Source: AV69 sp036498205
Lineage (GTDB): Bacteria; Verrucomicrobiota; Verrucomicrobiia; Chthoniobacterales; UBA10450
NCBI GenBank assembly: GCA_036498205.1
Contig: DASXIC010000042.1
Location: 1-64,000 of the forward strand
Length of the DNA stretch: 64,000 nucleotides
Direction of reading: 5' to 3'
A program made the position numbers and the translations under genes. Below are positions 33,354 through 42,435 of the stretch, piece after piece (positions within the stretch are counted from its first letter, which is position 1; each line of letters opens with the position of its first letter). Under the pieces are notes generated by a model. The model was not told where the DNA came from. It saw nothing but the letters and a program-made list of their open reading frames with translations, and did no database searches.

Positions 33354-34379
33354 ATGCCTCGCCGGGATTTCTTCTCCTTTTGTACGACGCTTCGTCCGGT
33401 GGAATTGAAAGCGCTCGGCGAGTTGTCCCGCGTCCGGCATTTGCAAAAAGGGGAAGTAATTTACCAATCCGGCGACGTCTCGGATGCAATTTACAGCGTT
33501 AACCGCGGGGTAGTGGAATTGACCTGTCTGATGACGCAATCGTCGGACGAACACACCTACCTTTCCCGCGGAGACATCTTTGGCTTGGCTGAAACCCTGG
33601 CTGGTCTGGAAAGATCCCATTCCGCCCGCGCCCAGGAATTAGTAAGCGTACAGTGTTTTGAACGGCAGAATTTCACCGCCATCGCACGGCGGGTACCAAC
33701 TTTCTTCATGTTCCTCTGCGAGCAAATGGCGCTGCGATTGCAACAATCGAGCGCAATCACGGCGACCAGTGTCTGCCAACAGCTTCGCGGTGATCTGGCT
33801 AATTTCGATCTGGTCACCGTCCATCAAACCATCATCAGTTCCGGCCAAACCGGGGAGCTTTGCGTTCTAAACGAAAGCGGTGAACGGATCGCGACCTTCT
33901 TTTTTGAAAATGGCTCACCGCGGAGCGGTCAATTTCAACATCTCACCGGGGAAGAAGCTTTCTGGCAGCTCTTTCTTTGCGAAAATATTCCGGGGACATT
34001 TTCCTTTTCCGCGGGCGCGCGGCCGATCACCGATTGCCTGCAATCGGCCGAGATCGAACAAACCCCACACGATCTGCTTCTCTCGGCCATGCAGTATCGT
34101 GACGAACTTGTAGAGCTGAAGAAAACCATGCCCGACTCCCGCACGCCTCTGCAGCGTTTTGCCAATGAATTCGAATGGCCGGCTGAAGCAGATGAGCGAT
34201 TAAAACCAATAGCGGAACGCATCTGGCGGTTGATCGACCATCGCCGGGTCACGATTGACCAGTTGTTCCGCCAGAATTCGGTTTGCGAGTTGAAAATTTA
34301 TCGCGCTATCGCCGAAATGTTACATGTCGGACAGATCGCCATTGTTGACGAAACAGCGCATCTGGCAAAAGCGTCATGA
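33354..34379 (+). CDS. Cyclic nucleotide-binding domain plus DUF4388 (PATAN) protein
   Basis: 341 residues from ATG 33354 (AGAGGGGG upstream is a strong ribosome site; earlier starts at 33264 and 33318 overlap or crowd the divergent gene). Residues about 5-130 form a CRP-type sensor fold (LQKGEVIYQSGDVSDAIYSVNRGVVEL). Residues about 145-225 form a DUF4388 domain beginning LRGDLANFDLVTVHQTI. The C-terminal 80 residues are helical and may be a divergent winged helix (VTIDQLFRQNSVCELKIYRAIAEMLH). No classical CRP recognition helix is evident. It overlaps a lipoprotein gene by ATGA. Confidence 0.75.
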   Translation: MPRRDFFSFCTTLRPVELKALGELSRVRHLQKGEVIYQSGDVSDAIYSVNRGVVELTCLMTQSSDEHTYLSRGDIFGLAETLAGLERSHSARAQELVSVQCFERQNFTAIARRVPTFFMFLCEQMALRLQQSSAITATSVCQQLRGDLANFDLVTVHQTIISSGQTGELCVLNESGERIATFFFENGSPRSGQFQHLTGEEAFWQLFLCENIPGTFSFSAGARPITDCLQSAEIEQTPHDLLLSAMQYRDELVELKKTMPDSRTPLQRFANEFEWPAEADERLKPIAERIWRLIDHRRVTIDQLFRQNSVCELKIYRAIAEMLHVGQIAIVDETAHLAKAS

Positions 34380-34627
34380 AAAAAACACTAATTCTTCTCA
34401 TTTTGCTCACCCTTGCCGAGAGCGGCTGCTCGTATCTGACGACGAGTGGACGGCAACAGGCTGCTTACGCTCGCTATGTTCGGCGCTCCAGCTATGCGCG
34501 GGTGAAAATGCAAAAAAAGCATTGGCGGCGCGTGAAAATTCCATCTCCGGAAACGCAAAGTGAGCCGCAGATCGCCACCAGTTCCGGTCCGGAATCAGTT
34601 ACGGCTGGTGGATCGCCGTCTCAGTAG
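34376..34627 (+). CDS. Small lipoprotein, unknown function
   Basis: 83 residues. The signal sequence MKKTLILLILLTLAESGC ends at a lipobox with Cys18. The mature part is basic (RRSSYARVKMQKKHWRRVK) with a Ser/Pro-rich tail. ATG overlaps the stop of the preceding cNMP-binding gene (ATGA), so the two are translationally coupled. No family recognised. Confidence 0.65.
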   Translation: MKKTLILLILLTLAESGCSYLTTSGRQQAAYARYVRRSSYARVKMQKKHWRRVKIPSPETQSEPQIATSSGPESVTAGGSPSQ

Positions 34628-34633
34628 ACCGAA

Positions 34634-35014
34634 TCAGGCACGTTTCACCGGGATAGGTCGTCCCGATTCGTCGACGGCTACATAAGTAAAAACGCCGCGA
34701 GTGACCAGGATCGGCTCAGAATGTTGCCGAAAACGCTGCACCCACACTTCGACCGGAATTTTCATCGAGGACCGGCCGATTTTTTCCACCCAGGCGTAGC
34801 ACGCCACCGTGTCCCCTACTCCAACCGGCTGCAAAAACGACAGTCCTTCCATGGCCACGGTAACGACCCGAGCTTTCGCTGTTTTCGATGCAAGAATTGC
34901 GCTCCCCAGATCCATTTGTGACATGACCCAGCCGCCGAAAATGTCGCCGCTTGGGTTGGTGTCCTTCGGCATGGCAATCGTTTGAACAACGAGCTCGCCT
35001 TTGGGTTTGTTCAC
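34634..35014 (-). CDS. yciA: Acyl-CoA thioesterase YciA (hotdog fold)
   Basis: 126 residues. The hotdog active-site helix region reads PKDTNPSGDIFGGWVMSQMDLG, matching YciA/cytosolic acyl-CoA thioesterases. Hydrolyses acyl-CoA to free acid and CoA. It lies 37 bases downstream of queA in the same direction. Confidence 0.9.
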   Translation of the reverse strand: MNKPKGELVVQTIAMPKDTNPSGDIFGGWVMSQMDLGSAILASKTAKARVVTVAMEGLSFLQPVGVGDTVACYAWVEKIGRSSMKIPVEVWVQRFRQHSEPILVTRGVFTYVAVDESGRPIPVKRA

Positions 35015-35051
35015 GGCGAAACCTATCGCCGGTAGTGCGACTGACGCACGC

Positions 35052-36041
35052 TCAAAAGATCAGCATGCAATCCCCGTAACTAAAAAAACGATAACGTTCC
35101 CGCACCGCTTCTTCATAAGCTCGCAGGATGAACTCCCGCCCCCCGAACGCACTTACCAGCATAAGCAGTGTTGAATGCGGCAAATGGAAATTGGTCAGGA
35201 GAACGTCCACCACGCGGAATTGAAAAGGCGGATAGATGAAAATGTTGGTCGTCCCGTCCACGGCGCGAACCTCGCCCAAGTGCCGATAAACTGACTCCAA
35301 AACCCTTACTGTGGTTGTTCCTACCGCAACGCGCCGCCGAGCTTTTTTGACCGCTGCCGCCGTCGGACCCGAGATATTGAATCGTTCAGGATACATTTCA
35401 TGCTGCGATATATCGCTTGTCTTGACAGGACGAAAAGTCCCGGTGCCAACGTGCAAAGTGACGAACGCGTGTGGCATGGTCGAAAGCGTTTCCAGGGTAA
35501 AATGCAGGCCCGCAGTCGGGGCGGCGAGGGAGCCAGCGACCTGCGCGAACACCGTCTGATAACGCGTTTCATCTTCGGGTTCGGTCTGACGATTGAGATA
35601 GGGCGGCAGCGGCATTACACCGCTGCCTTGGAGATCGAGATCCCGAGATAATATGATTTCACGGGAACCGTCGGCAAACCGCCTGCCCGCTGTCGCCCGA
35701 ACACCTTGGATTAGAGTTGTTCTGCTCTCCCGAAACCGCCGACCCGGCTTTATCAGCGCTTTCCATTTTCCTGGCGCGAGTCTTTCCAAAAACAGGAACT
35801 CAAATTCGCCGTCGTCTGAAAAGTGTCGCGCTGGCAAAACGCGCGAATTGTTTAAAATAAGCAAGTCGTCATCGCCAAGAAATGTTTTCAAATCTGCAAA
35901 ACTCGCATGTTCGATCGTTTGCCGCTCGCGATTCAGAACCATCATGCGGGAGCCATCCCGGCGCGGAAGAGGATATTGCGCGATTAACTCTGGCGGGAGC
36001 CGGTAATTATAATCCGCTAGGCTGGTATTCGCTCCAGGCAT
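35052..36041 (-). CDS. queA: S-adenosylmethionine:tRNA ribosyltransferase-isomerase
   Basis: Queuosine pathway enzyme that adds the epoxycyclopentane moiety from SAM to preQ1 in tRNA. 329 residues from ATG 36041 (MPGANTSLADYNYRLPPELIAQYP); a longer frame upstream to 36332 is discarded because it overlaps the divergent glycosylase gene and lacks family similarity. Conserved LLILNNSRVLPARHF, SLAAPTAGLHFT and LHVGTGTFRPVK are present. Somewhat shorter than the common 340-356 residues. Confidence 0.94.
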   Translation of the reverse strand: MPGANTSLADYNYRLPPELIAQYPLPRRDGSRMMVLNRERQTIEHASFADLKTFLGDDDLLILNNSRVLPARHFSDDGEFEFLFLERLAPGKWKALIKPGRRFRESRTTLIQGVRATAGRRFADGSREIILSRDLDLQGSGVMPLPPYLNRQTEPEDETRYQTVFAQVAGSLAAPTAGLHFTLETLSTMPHAFVTLHVGTGTFRPVKTSDISQHEMYPERFNISGPTAAAVKKARRRVAVGTTTVRVLESVYRHLGEVRAVDGTTNIFIYPPFQFRVVDVLLTNFHLPHSTLLMLVSAFGGREFILRAYEEAVRERYRFFSYGDCMLIF

Positions 36042-36087
36042 GATCAAATGATTTGCCGCACAGTATAAAATTGACATTATCGCGCCG

Positions 36088-36855
36088 GTGCTGGAACCCG
36101 CGATCAATTTAGTGCTGGCAACGTTAAAGGAGATCCGAGACTCGCAGGAGCGAAAGCCGCGCGTTTCACGCGAGACTCTTCTGCGCTTTGTCGATGCGAG
36201 ATTGCAAATGGCCCCGAGCCGGCCTCTCAACAAAGCGACGCGGCTCGAAATTTTGAATTCGCGCGTTTGCTCCTGCACAAAATGTCCGCACCTGGCAAAA
36301 TCGCGTACCCAAACCGTGTTTGGGGTTGGCAACCCGGACGCGGAGTTAATGTTTGTCGGCGAAGCTCCCGGGGCGGACGAAGACCTGCGCGGTGAACCAT
36401 TCGTCGGACGCGCCGGTCAATTGCTCACCCGCATCATCGAAACGATGGGACTTAGGCGAAGCGACGTTTATATCGCAAACATTTTAAAATGCCGTCCGGA
36501 TATGCCGAAAGGCGCCTCCGGAAATCGACCGCCGACGCCGGAAGAAATGCAAACATGCATCTCTTACTTGCTCGAGCAGCTCGAAATCATTCAGCCACGC
36601 GTGATTGTTGCCCTGGGCGCAACTGCCGTAGAGGGATTACTCGGTGTGAGAAGGACCATGCGCGAGCTACGCGGCCGCTGGCATTCATTCAACGATATGC
36701 CACTCATGATCACCTATCATCCTTCCTATTTGCTGCGCAACCAGATGCTGAGCGAAAAGCGCAAGGTTTGGGAGGATATGCTTTCTGTCCTCGAATCGCT
36801 CGAGAAACCCATCAGCGAGAAACAGCGGAAATATTTTCTTACCCCTGCGGATTAA
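36088..36855 (+). CDS. udg: Family 4 uracil-DNA glycosylase
   Basis: 255 residues starting at GTG 36088. Iron-sulfur type uracil-DNA glycosylase. Probable 4Fe-4S ligands are C63, C66, C135 and C157. Motif A reads GEAPGADEDLRGEPFVGRAG and motif B HPSYLLR. Excises uracil from DNA. The N-terminal 50 residues are a variable extension. Its 3' end overlaps the convergent squalene/phytoene synthase gene by 17 bases. Confidence 0.9.
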   Translation: MLEPAINLVLATLKEIRDSQERKPRVSRETLLRFVDARLQMAPSRPLNKATRLEILNSRVCSCTKCPHLAKSRTQTVFGVGNPDAELMFVGEAPGADEDLRGEPFVGRAGQLLTRIIETMGLRRSDVYIANILKCRPDMPKGASGNRPPTPEEMQTCISYLLEQLEIIQPRVIVALGATAVEGLLGVRRTMRELRGRWHSFNDMPLMITYHPSYLLRNQMLSEKRKVWEDMLSVLESLEKPISEKQRKYFLTPAD

Positions 36856-37816
36856 ACGCTGCGCGCAAACGATTGGGTGCGCCCAGAGTAATCGCAATCG
36901 ACGCTACCATGCTTCGCACCTCCGCGCGTGGCACCTTCACCCTTTCTCGCAAGGAATTCACGCCGCCCCGGTCGATCAGGCGCAAGGTCCGTGCGCCGAT
37001 CAACGCCGGAAGAGATGTCGCAACGCGAACGCGCGCCGGGACAATGGAGAGAGAGTAATCAATGCCGGCTTCAAGTCCTTTTCGCGATTCCTCAAGCCAC
37101 CGTCGATACACCACCAGGAATTTCGCGGGCTTCACCAACACCTCTTCCGGCATAACCTCGGCATCGCGCAACTCGTCTGCGGGAAAATAGCAGCGTCCGG
37201 CACTTAAGTCGGTGCCGGCGTCTCGCAGAATATTAACCAGCTGCAATCCGGAACCATATCGCCGGCCCCATTTGAGCATTTCGGACGGAGAACGTTTTGC
37301 GAAACGATCAAGTTTGCGGAAACAAATACGCGTCCAGAATTCACCGACGCAACCGGCGACAAGATAAGTGTACTCGCGCAATTCGTCGGCATTCGCCAAG
37401 GCAGCGAATCCGCCCCGCCAGCGTTCGAGATCCAGGCGCTGGCCCCGAGTAATCGTCGCGAGCAACGTACGGATATCAGCCCTATCTTCCTCCGATAACG
37501 CTTCCAGATTTCGAATACAATTCTCAAAACCGAGTATGAGATTTCTTTCCGCTTCATTTTGCAAGAGCGGGGCAAATCTTCGCCGCAGCTCCTCCGCGAC
37601 CGATGTGCCATCACCCTGGATCGCATCCGCGGTTCGCCGCAAAAGTTCAATCCTGAGATCGATGTCAATCGCCGGAGTGTCGGCAATTGTGTCGGTCGTG
37701 CGCGCCAGCAGATAGGCCAGGCCGACCGGCTCCCGCAGATTCCGCGGGAGAAGTCGAATGGAAATATAGAAGGACCGCGAAACAGGCCGCAGCAGCTTTA
37801 GCGCGCGACCACTCAC
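36839..37816 (-). CDS. Squalene/phytoene synthase family protein
   Basis: Head-to-head prenyl transferase of 325 residues. The two aspartate motifs are D42-TIA-D46 and D199-AGT-D203 (QLVNILRDAGTD). Makes squalene, or a hydroxysqualene/phytoene-type C30/C40 product, from two prenyl diphosphates; the product cannot be decided from sequence. No cyclase, hpnE or desaturase lies nearby. Its start overlaps the DUF362 stop by four bases, so the two are coupled. Confidence 0.87.
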   Translation of the reverse strand: MSGRALKLLRPVSRSFYISIRLLPRNLREPVGLAYLLARTTDTIADTPAIDIDLRIELLRRTADAIQGDGTSVAEELRRRFAPLLQNEAERNLILGFENCIRNLEALSEEDRADIRTLLATITRGQRLDLERWRGGFAALANADELREYTYLVAGCVGEFWTRICFRKLDRFAKRSPSEMLKWGRRYGSGLQLVNILRDAGTDLSAGRCYFPADELRDAEVMPEEVLVKPAKFLVVYRRWLEESRKGLEAGIDYSLSIVPARVRVATSLPALIGARTLRLIDRGGVNSLRERVKVPRAEVRSMVASIAITLGAPNRLRAAFNPQG

Positions 37817-38844
37817 GGCGAGACGTTTCGAACTTCAATCCGATCGGGGCTGGCATTGCCGAGTCCCATCAGCGCCGCCGCTTCGACATGCACCGCGCGC
37901 TCGGTCAGCGACGGCAGGCTGGCGTGCTTCCGCCATTCCTCAATCTTTTTTAGGGCCAGGGCGTCGATCGCGACCGGGTCGCGGCTGGCATAGATCGTTG
38001 CGTAATGCTCTTGGAAATTCGGACGCGCTTCCGGGCCCCCGGCATACTCGGCCACCAATCCATCCATGATGTTGAGCACAACTTTTTTTGCGATCATCGG
38101 ATCGCTGTAAATTTCAGCCAGGCTGGAAGCGCCAAAGCGAGTTCCCTGGGTGAAACGCCTCCAATTATCCAGGTTCGGAACAGTCATATTATAGATGCAG
38201 CCGGTGATACCGGTGGTTTCGCTATCGCTCATCACCGGAACGTTAATAACTTTTGTCACTTCGCTCGTTAGCACGCGCGCGAAATGACTCACACTGCTGG
38301 TATTTTCGGTGTCCGAGAGCGGTAACATTGTCCGTCCGACATATTCGTAATCCCCCCAAATCAGTTTACCGAGCACCGGTGCACTGACGACCGCCTTCGG
38401 GTCGTAACCATCCCGAGGCGCTACGCTAGCGAGTCGATAAGCTTCCGACCGGTATCCAGCCTCGGCCGCACCCCCGAGGCTGCGATCCCACACGACGATG
38501 CTGTTGCGGGCATGCCCAGCGGCGGCAAGTCCGTCGACAATTGCATTAACAATATCGCGGTGAGTCGTGAAAATTTCTCCGCCGATCGCGGAAATCTTTA
38601 TCCCGACGGTGTCTTTGGGGGAGACCAACGAATTCCAAGCGCTGGGAATATCCGGTTGATTTGTGACCGCGGTGACGAGCCGGTTCACCATCGCTCGAAC
38701 GACGGCCGGATCGGTCTTGTAGCTCTTGATCGCTGCCGGATTATGCGCGACGTAAACGATCGAAGGCGCACCGCCTGGGCGAGGCGACTGCGCAACTGCG
38801 ATTTGAGTCGCGACTACGATTTGACTAATGAGGAGGAGACGCAC
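37813..38844 (-). CDS. Exported DUF362 protein
   Basis: 343 residues with a signal peptide (MRLLLISQIVVATQIAVAQ). DUF362-like features: VGIKISAIGGEIFTTHRDIVNAIVDGL, SIVVWDRS, VINVPVMSDSETTGITGCIYNMTVPN and the YASRDPVAIDALALKKI ending. The ferredoxin cluster found in some DUF362 proteins is absent. Molecular function unknown. Coupled by ATGA to the squalene/phytoene synthase gene and divergent from hemW with only 17 bases between. Confidence 0.8.
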   Translation of the reverse strand: MRLLLISQIVVATQIAVAQSPRPGGAPSIVYVAHNPAAIKSYKTDPAVVRAMVNRLVTAVTNQPDIPSAWNSLVSPKDTVGIKISAIGGEIFTTHRDIVNAIVDGLAAAGHARNSIVVWDRSLGGAAEAGYRSEAYRLASVAPRDGYDPKAVVSAPVLGKLIWGDYEYVGRTMLPLSDTENTSSVSHFARVLTSEVTKVINVPVMSDSETTGITGCIYNMTVPNLDNWRRFTQGTRFGASSLAEIYSDPMIAKKVVLNIMDGLVAEYAGGPEARPNFQEHYATIYASRDPVAIDALALKKIEEWRKHASLPSLTERAVHVEAAALMGLGNASPDRIEVRNVSP

Positions 38845-38861
38845 GCGGAAAGGACGAGTTT

Positions 38862-39983
38862 ATGACTGGCGCTCGCGCGCACAACTCAGACGCAATTAGG
38901 CACCTTTACGTTCATTTCCCATTTTGCGCGCGGATTTGCCCCTATTGCGCCTTTTACAAAACACGCGGGAACGCGGCCGATCTGACAAGGTTCTGCACTG
39001 CTCTAACAACAGAAGTGGAACGCCTCAGCAAAAGCGTTCGCTTCGAGCTTGAAACGATCTTTTTCGGAGGCGGAACTCCTACTGTACTGGGGACCGATCA
39101 ACTCGGATCTTTGCTTCGTTTTTTCCAAGAGGTTTTTGATCTCGGGAAATTGCAGGAATGGACGATAGAAAGCAATCCCGGCAGCGTGTCAGCGAGAAAG
39201 GCCGTCGTCCTGCGCAAGGGCGGAATTACACGCGTCAGCCTTGGCGTTCAAAGCTGGGATAATGGACTTCTTCGTCTGCTCGGCCGCGAACACAACGCCG
39301 AACAGGCCCGCCATTCGTTTCGCCTTTTTCGCGAAGCCGGATTCGAAAATATCAGCGTCGATTTGATGTTTGCGCTTCCAGGACAGACGGAGGCGCAATG
39401 GCTGCGGTCGCTGGAGAACACGATCGAGCTCGGGCCGGAACATATTTCCACCTACTGCCTGACCTATGAAGAAGACACGGAGTTTCTGGCGCGCTTTGAG
39501 CGCGGAGAATTTCAAGTCCATGATGAAATCGAAGCGCGCTTTCTTGTAGTCGCGATGAAACTTCTTCAATCTGCAGGTTACGAGCATTACGAAATCTCGA
39601 ACTATGCTCGGGCCGGTTTTCGATCCCGGCACAATCAGGCTTATTGGGGTGGTGCCGACTACATCGGCCTGGGTCCGAGTGCATTTTCCACGCGATTTCG
39701 CCAGCGCTGGCAAAACGTAACTGACCACCGTGAGTACGCCCGGCGATTAGAAGCGGGCGAATCGCCGATCGCGTCGGTCGAGAACCTGACGAGCGACATG
39801 CAACGAACCGAACGAATCGCTCTGGGATTGCGGACGAACGAGGGAATCGCCAAGGAATTAATTAACGAAACGGTTCCAGGCGATTTGATCGCTGCCGGCT
39901 TGCTCGTAGAGGAGGATGGTCGTTTTCTTTTGACCAGCAGAGGAAAATTGTTGGCGGATTCCATAGCGGAGAATCTCCTCTAG
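38862..39983 (+). CDS. hemW: Radical SAM haem chaperone HemW
   Basis: 373 residues. The radical SAM motif reads CARICPYC near residue 24, with GGGTPT downstream. The HNQAYWGGADYIGLGPSAFS stretch is characteristic of HemW rather than true HemN, which has an extra N-terminal arginine-rich region. Delivers haem to respiratory enzymes. Ribosome site AAAGGACGAG upstream. Confidence 0.9.
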   Translation: MTGARAHNSDAIRHLYVHFPFCARICPYCAFYKTRGNAADLTRFCTALTTEVERLSKSVRFELETIFFGGGTPTVLGTDQLGSLLRFFQEVFDLGKLQEWTIESNPGSVSARKAVVLRKGGITRVSLGVQSWDNGLLRLLGREHNAEQARHSFRLFREAGFENISVDLMFALPGQTEAQWLRSLENTIELGPEHISTYCLTYEEDTEFLARFERGEFQVHDEIEARFLVVAMKLLQSAGYEHYEISNYARAGFRSRHNQAYWGGADYIGLGPSAFSTRFRQRWQNVTDHREYARRLEAGESPIASVENLTSDMQRTERIALGLRTNEGIAKELINETVPGDLIAAGLLVEEDGRFLLTSRGKLLADSIAENLL

Positions 39984-40004
39984 CAAGGACCCGCTCCAAA
40001 CAAC

Positions 40005-40718
40005 CTACACTCCCCCATAACGGCGCTGCCGTTTTCCGAAATCATCTACCGCAGCGAAGAGATCTTTCCGCGTGAAATCGGGCCAAAGTTTGGGCGTGAC
40101 ATACATCTCTGTATAGGAAAGCTGCCAAAGCAGGAAATTTGAAATACGCATCTCGCCGGAGGTGCGAATGAGCAGGTCCGGGTCGGGATAATACCGGGTA
40201 TAAAGATGTTTGCTGAACATCTCGGGGTTAATCATCGCCTTGTCGAGGTGCCCCGCTTCGATTCCTCGCAGCAAACTGCGGACTCCGTCGATAATCTCAT
40301 CCCGGCCGCTGTAACTGAGCGCAAGGATGAGCGTGAGGCCCGTATTCCGCGCGGTACGCTTGATCGACTCATGCAAGCGCTTTTGACAGTAGTCTGGCAG
40401 ATCGTTCAGCCGGCCAATCGCCTGTAGTCGCACGTTTTTCTCGATCAACTCCGGCGTCTTATCCTTCAGAAATTTTTCCAGCAGCCGCATCAGCGCGAAC
40501 ACTTCGCCTTTAGGGCGTTGCCAGTTTTCCGCGGAAAATGCGTACAGCGTAAGGAATTCTATTTTAAGCTCGCCACAGCCCTCAACGCACTCGCGCACTG
40601 CGTCTGCGCCTTTTTCATGACCTTTGATTCTTGGCAAACCGCGCTGTTTTGCCCAACGGCCGTTGCCATCCATAATAATGGCGACGTGCCGCGGAACAAT
40701 TTTGGGCGCGGCGGCCAT
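40005..40718 (-). CDS. uppS: Isoprenyl transferase (undecaprenyl diphosphate synthase)
   Basis: 237 residues. Catalytic MDGNGRWAKQRGLPR with the key aspartate, substrate region FLTLYAFSAENWQRP, and C-terminal DLLIRTSGEMRISNFLLWQLSYTE. Builds the C55 lipid carrier for peptidoglycan and O-antigen. It follows purA by three bases. UppP, which recycles the carrier, is at 43609-44478. Confidence 0.95.
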   Translation of the reverse strand: MAAAPKIVPRHVAIIMDGNGRWAKQRGLPRIKGHEKGADAVRECVEGCGELKIEFLTLYAFSAENWQRPKGEVFALMRLLEKFLKDKTPELIEKNVRLQAIGRLNDLPDYCQKRLHESIKRTARNTGLTLILALSYSGRDEIIDGVRSLLRGIEAGHLDKAMINPEMFSKHLYTRYYPDPDLLIRTSGEMRISNFLLWQLSYTEMYVTPKLWPDFTRKDLFAAVDDFGKRQRRYGGV

Positions 40719-40721
40719 GGA

Positions 40722-41990
40722 TCAAAGTACGATAGTTTGGGCCCGGGTTGGGCCAACGCTGACGATCGACAATCTTGCGCCGGTTAACAGCGAAATTCGC
40801 TTCACGTAGTCGCGCGCAAGCTTCGGCAGTTCGGAAAATTTTCGAGCCGCTCCAATCGGTTTTTTCCAGCCCCGCACTTGTTCGTAAATCGGCTCACAAT
40901 TAATCCATTGAGCGGAGTCACAGGGCGGCACATTGAGTCGTTTGCCGTTGAGACGGTAACCGACGCAGACCAAAATCGGATCGACGGTGTCAAGCCCATC
41001 GAGATTCGTGATGGCGAGGTCATCGATGCCATTGATCATTGTGGCATAGCGTGTTGCGACCGCGTCAAACCAGCCGCAGCGGCGGGCGCGCCCGGTGGTG
41101 GCGCCGAATTCGCGCCCCATCTCGTGCAACATTTTTGTCACCCTCGCATCTTCTGTGGGAAGCGGGCCTTCGCCGACGCGAGTGGTGTAGGCCTTCATAA
41201 CTCCCACCACGCGATCCATCCGGTGCGGAGGAACGCCGCTACCCGTGCACGCTCCGCCAGCCGTCGTATTCGATGAGGTAACGTAGGGATACGTCCCGTG
41301 ATCGATATCCAGGAATGTGCCTTGAGCGCCTTCGAACAGAATCTCACGTCCACGTTGTAAGGCTCGATGGAGGTAGACAACGGTATTCTCGACAAACGGG
41401 GCGAGCACCTCACCAGCGGAAAGATATTGCTGATTAACCTGGTTAAATTCAATCGGCTTCGCCCCGAATGCGCGCAGAACGGCATTATTCTCCCGTATCT
41501 TTCCTTCAAGTTTCTTGCTGAATAAAGAGGGCTGAATCAGATCGGAGATACGCAATCCCGTCCGGGCGGCTTTGTCGCCATAGGCTGGACCGATCCCACG
41601 TTTGGTCGTCCCAATTCGAGCACGGCCTTTGCGCAGCTCGCGTTGTTCGTCCAAGGCGCGGTGATAAGGCAGCACCAGATGTGCGGCGTCGCTGATGAGC
41701 AAATTGCGATCAATCCTGATCCCTACCTTTCGTAACCCGACAATTTCCTCGACCAGCGCAATCGGATCGATGACCACGCCGTTGCCGATCACGCAAACTT
41801 TATTGCGGCGCAGAATCCCGGAAGGGATCAAATGCAAAATGTAAGTCTTTCCCCGATGAATGACGGTATGCCCGGCATTATTACCGCCCTGGCTCCGCAC
41901 GACGATGTCCGCGTCGGCGGTGAGGACGTCGATGATTTTTCCCTTCCCTTCGTCGCCCCACTGCGCGCCAATCAGAATTGTGTTCGCCAT
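40722..41990 (-). CDS. purA: Adenylosuccinate synthetase
   Basis: 422 residues from ATG 41990 (MANTILIGAQWGDEGKGKIID); the longer frame to 42038 adds an unrelated Cys-rich stretch. P-loop GDEGKGK, QGGNNAGHTV and GTTKRGIGPAY are intact. Converts IMP and aspartate to adenylosuccinate with GTP. Forms a two-gene unit with uppS. Confidence 0.95.
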   Translation of the reverse strand: MANTILIGAQWGDEGKGKIIDVLTADADIVVRSQGGNNAGHTVIHRGKTYILHLIPSGILRRNKVCVIGNGVVIDPIALVEEIVGLRKVGIRIDRNLLISDAAHLVLPYHRALDEQRELRKGRARIGTTKRGIGPAYGDKAARTGLRISDLIQPSLFSKKLEGKIRENNAVLRAFGAKPIEFNQVNQQYLSAGEVLAPFVENTVVYLHRALQRGREILFEGAQGTFLDIDHGTYPYVTSSNTTAGGACTGSGVPPHRMDRVVGVMKAYTTRVGEGPLPTEDARVTKMLHEMGREFGATTGRARRCGWFDAVATRYATMINGIDDLAITNLDGLDTVDPILVCVGYRLNGKRLNVPPCDSAQWINCEPIYEQVRGWKKPIGAARKFSELPKLARDYVKRISLLTGARLSIVSVGPTRAQTIVL

Positions 41991-42147
41991 GCTTGTTACC
42001 AGACAAAAAATGTTCCCGATGCATCCTGCCGGACACATTCGGGACTACGTCCAAGATTAAGAGCGGGCCCGCTTGACGCAAGGCTGATTCTTGGTTGCGC
42101 AAAAAATTGGTTGCCGCCGAAATGAGTATTTCGTAAACCTTCGTCCC

Positions 42148-42291
42148 ATGCGCACTATTCTTCTTGTTCTTCTCGTGCTGTTGCTGATCGGCGCTCTGCC
42201 CACCTGGCCATACAGCTCGGGATGGGGTTATTATCCGAGCGGCGGTCTAATTCTGTTGATCATCTTAGTTTTGGTCCTCGTCAGGGCGTAA
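42148..42291 (+). CDS. DUF3309 small membrane protein
   Basis: 47 residues with two hydrophobic helices separated by GALPTWPYSSGWGYYPSGG, the family signature of DUF3309. An upstream in-frame ATG at 42091 is less likely because the added residues do not match the family. Function unknown. Divergent from purA. Confidence 0.75.
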   Translation: MRTILLVLLVLLLIGALPTWPYSSGWGYYPSGGLILLIILVLVLVRA

Positions 42292-42435
42292 CCTGCCCGC
42301 TACCCGGAGCCGAAGTTTCCGCCGAATCGGGGCGCGAACTCGGCGCCGGGATTGCGCATTTTGTGCTGGATCATTGGGGCTAACGCATCATAGTCTCTGC
42401 GTTCCCCACAATCCCCCTCCCCAGAAATTCGATTT

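Noticed and set aside
36042..36332. Longer N-terminus for queA
   Set aside because: The added 97 residues overlap the divergent uracil-DNA glycosylase and do not match QueA proteins.
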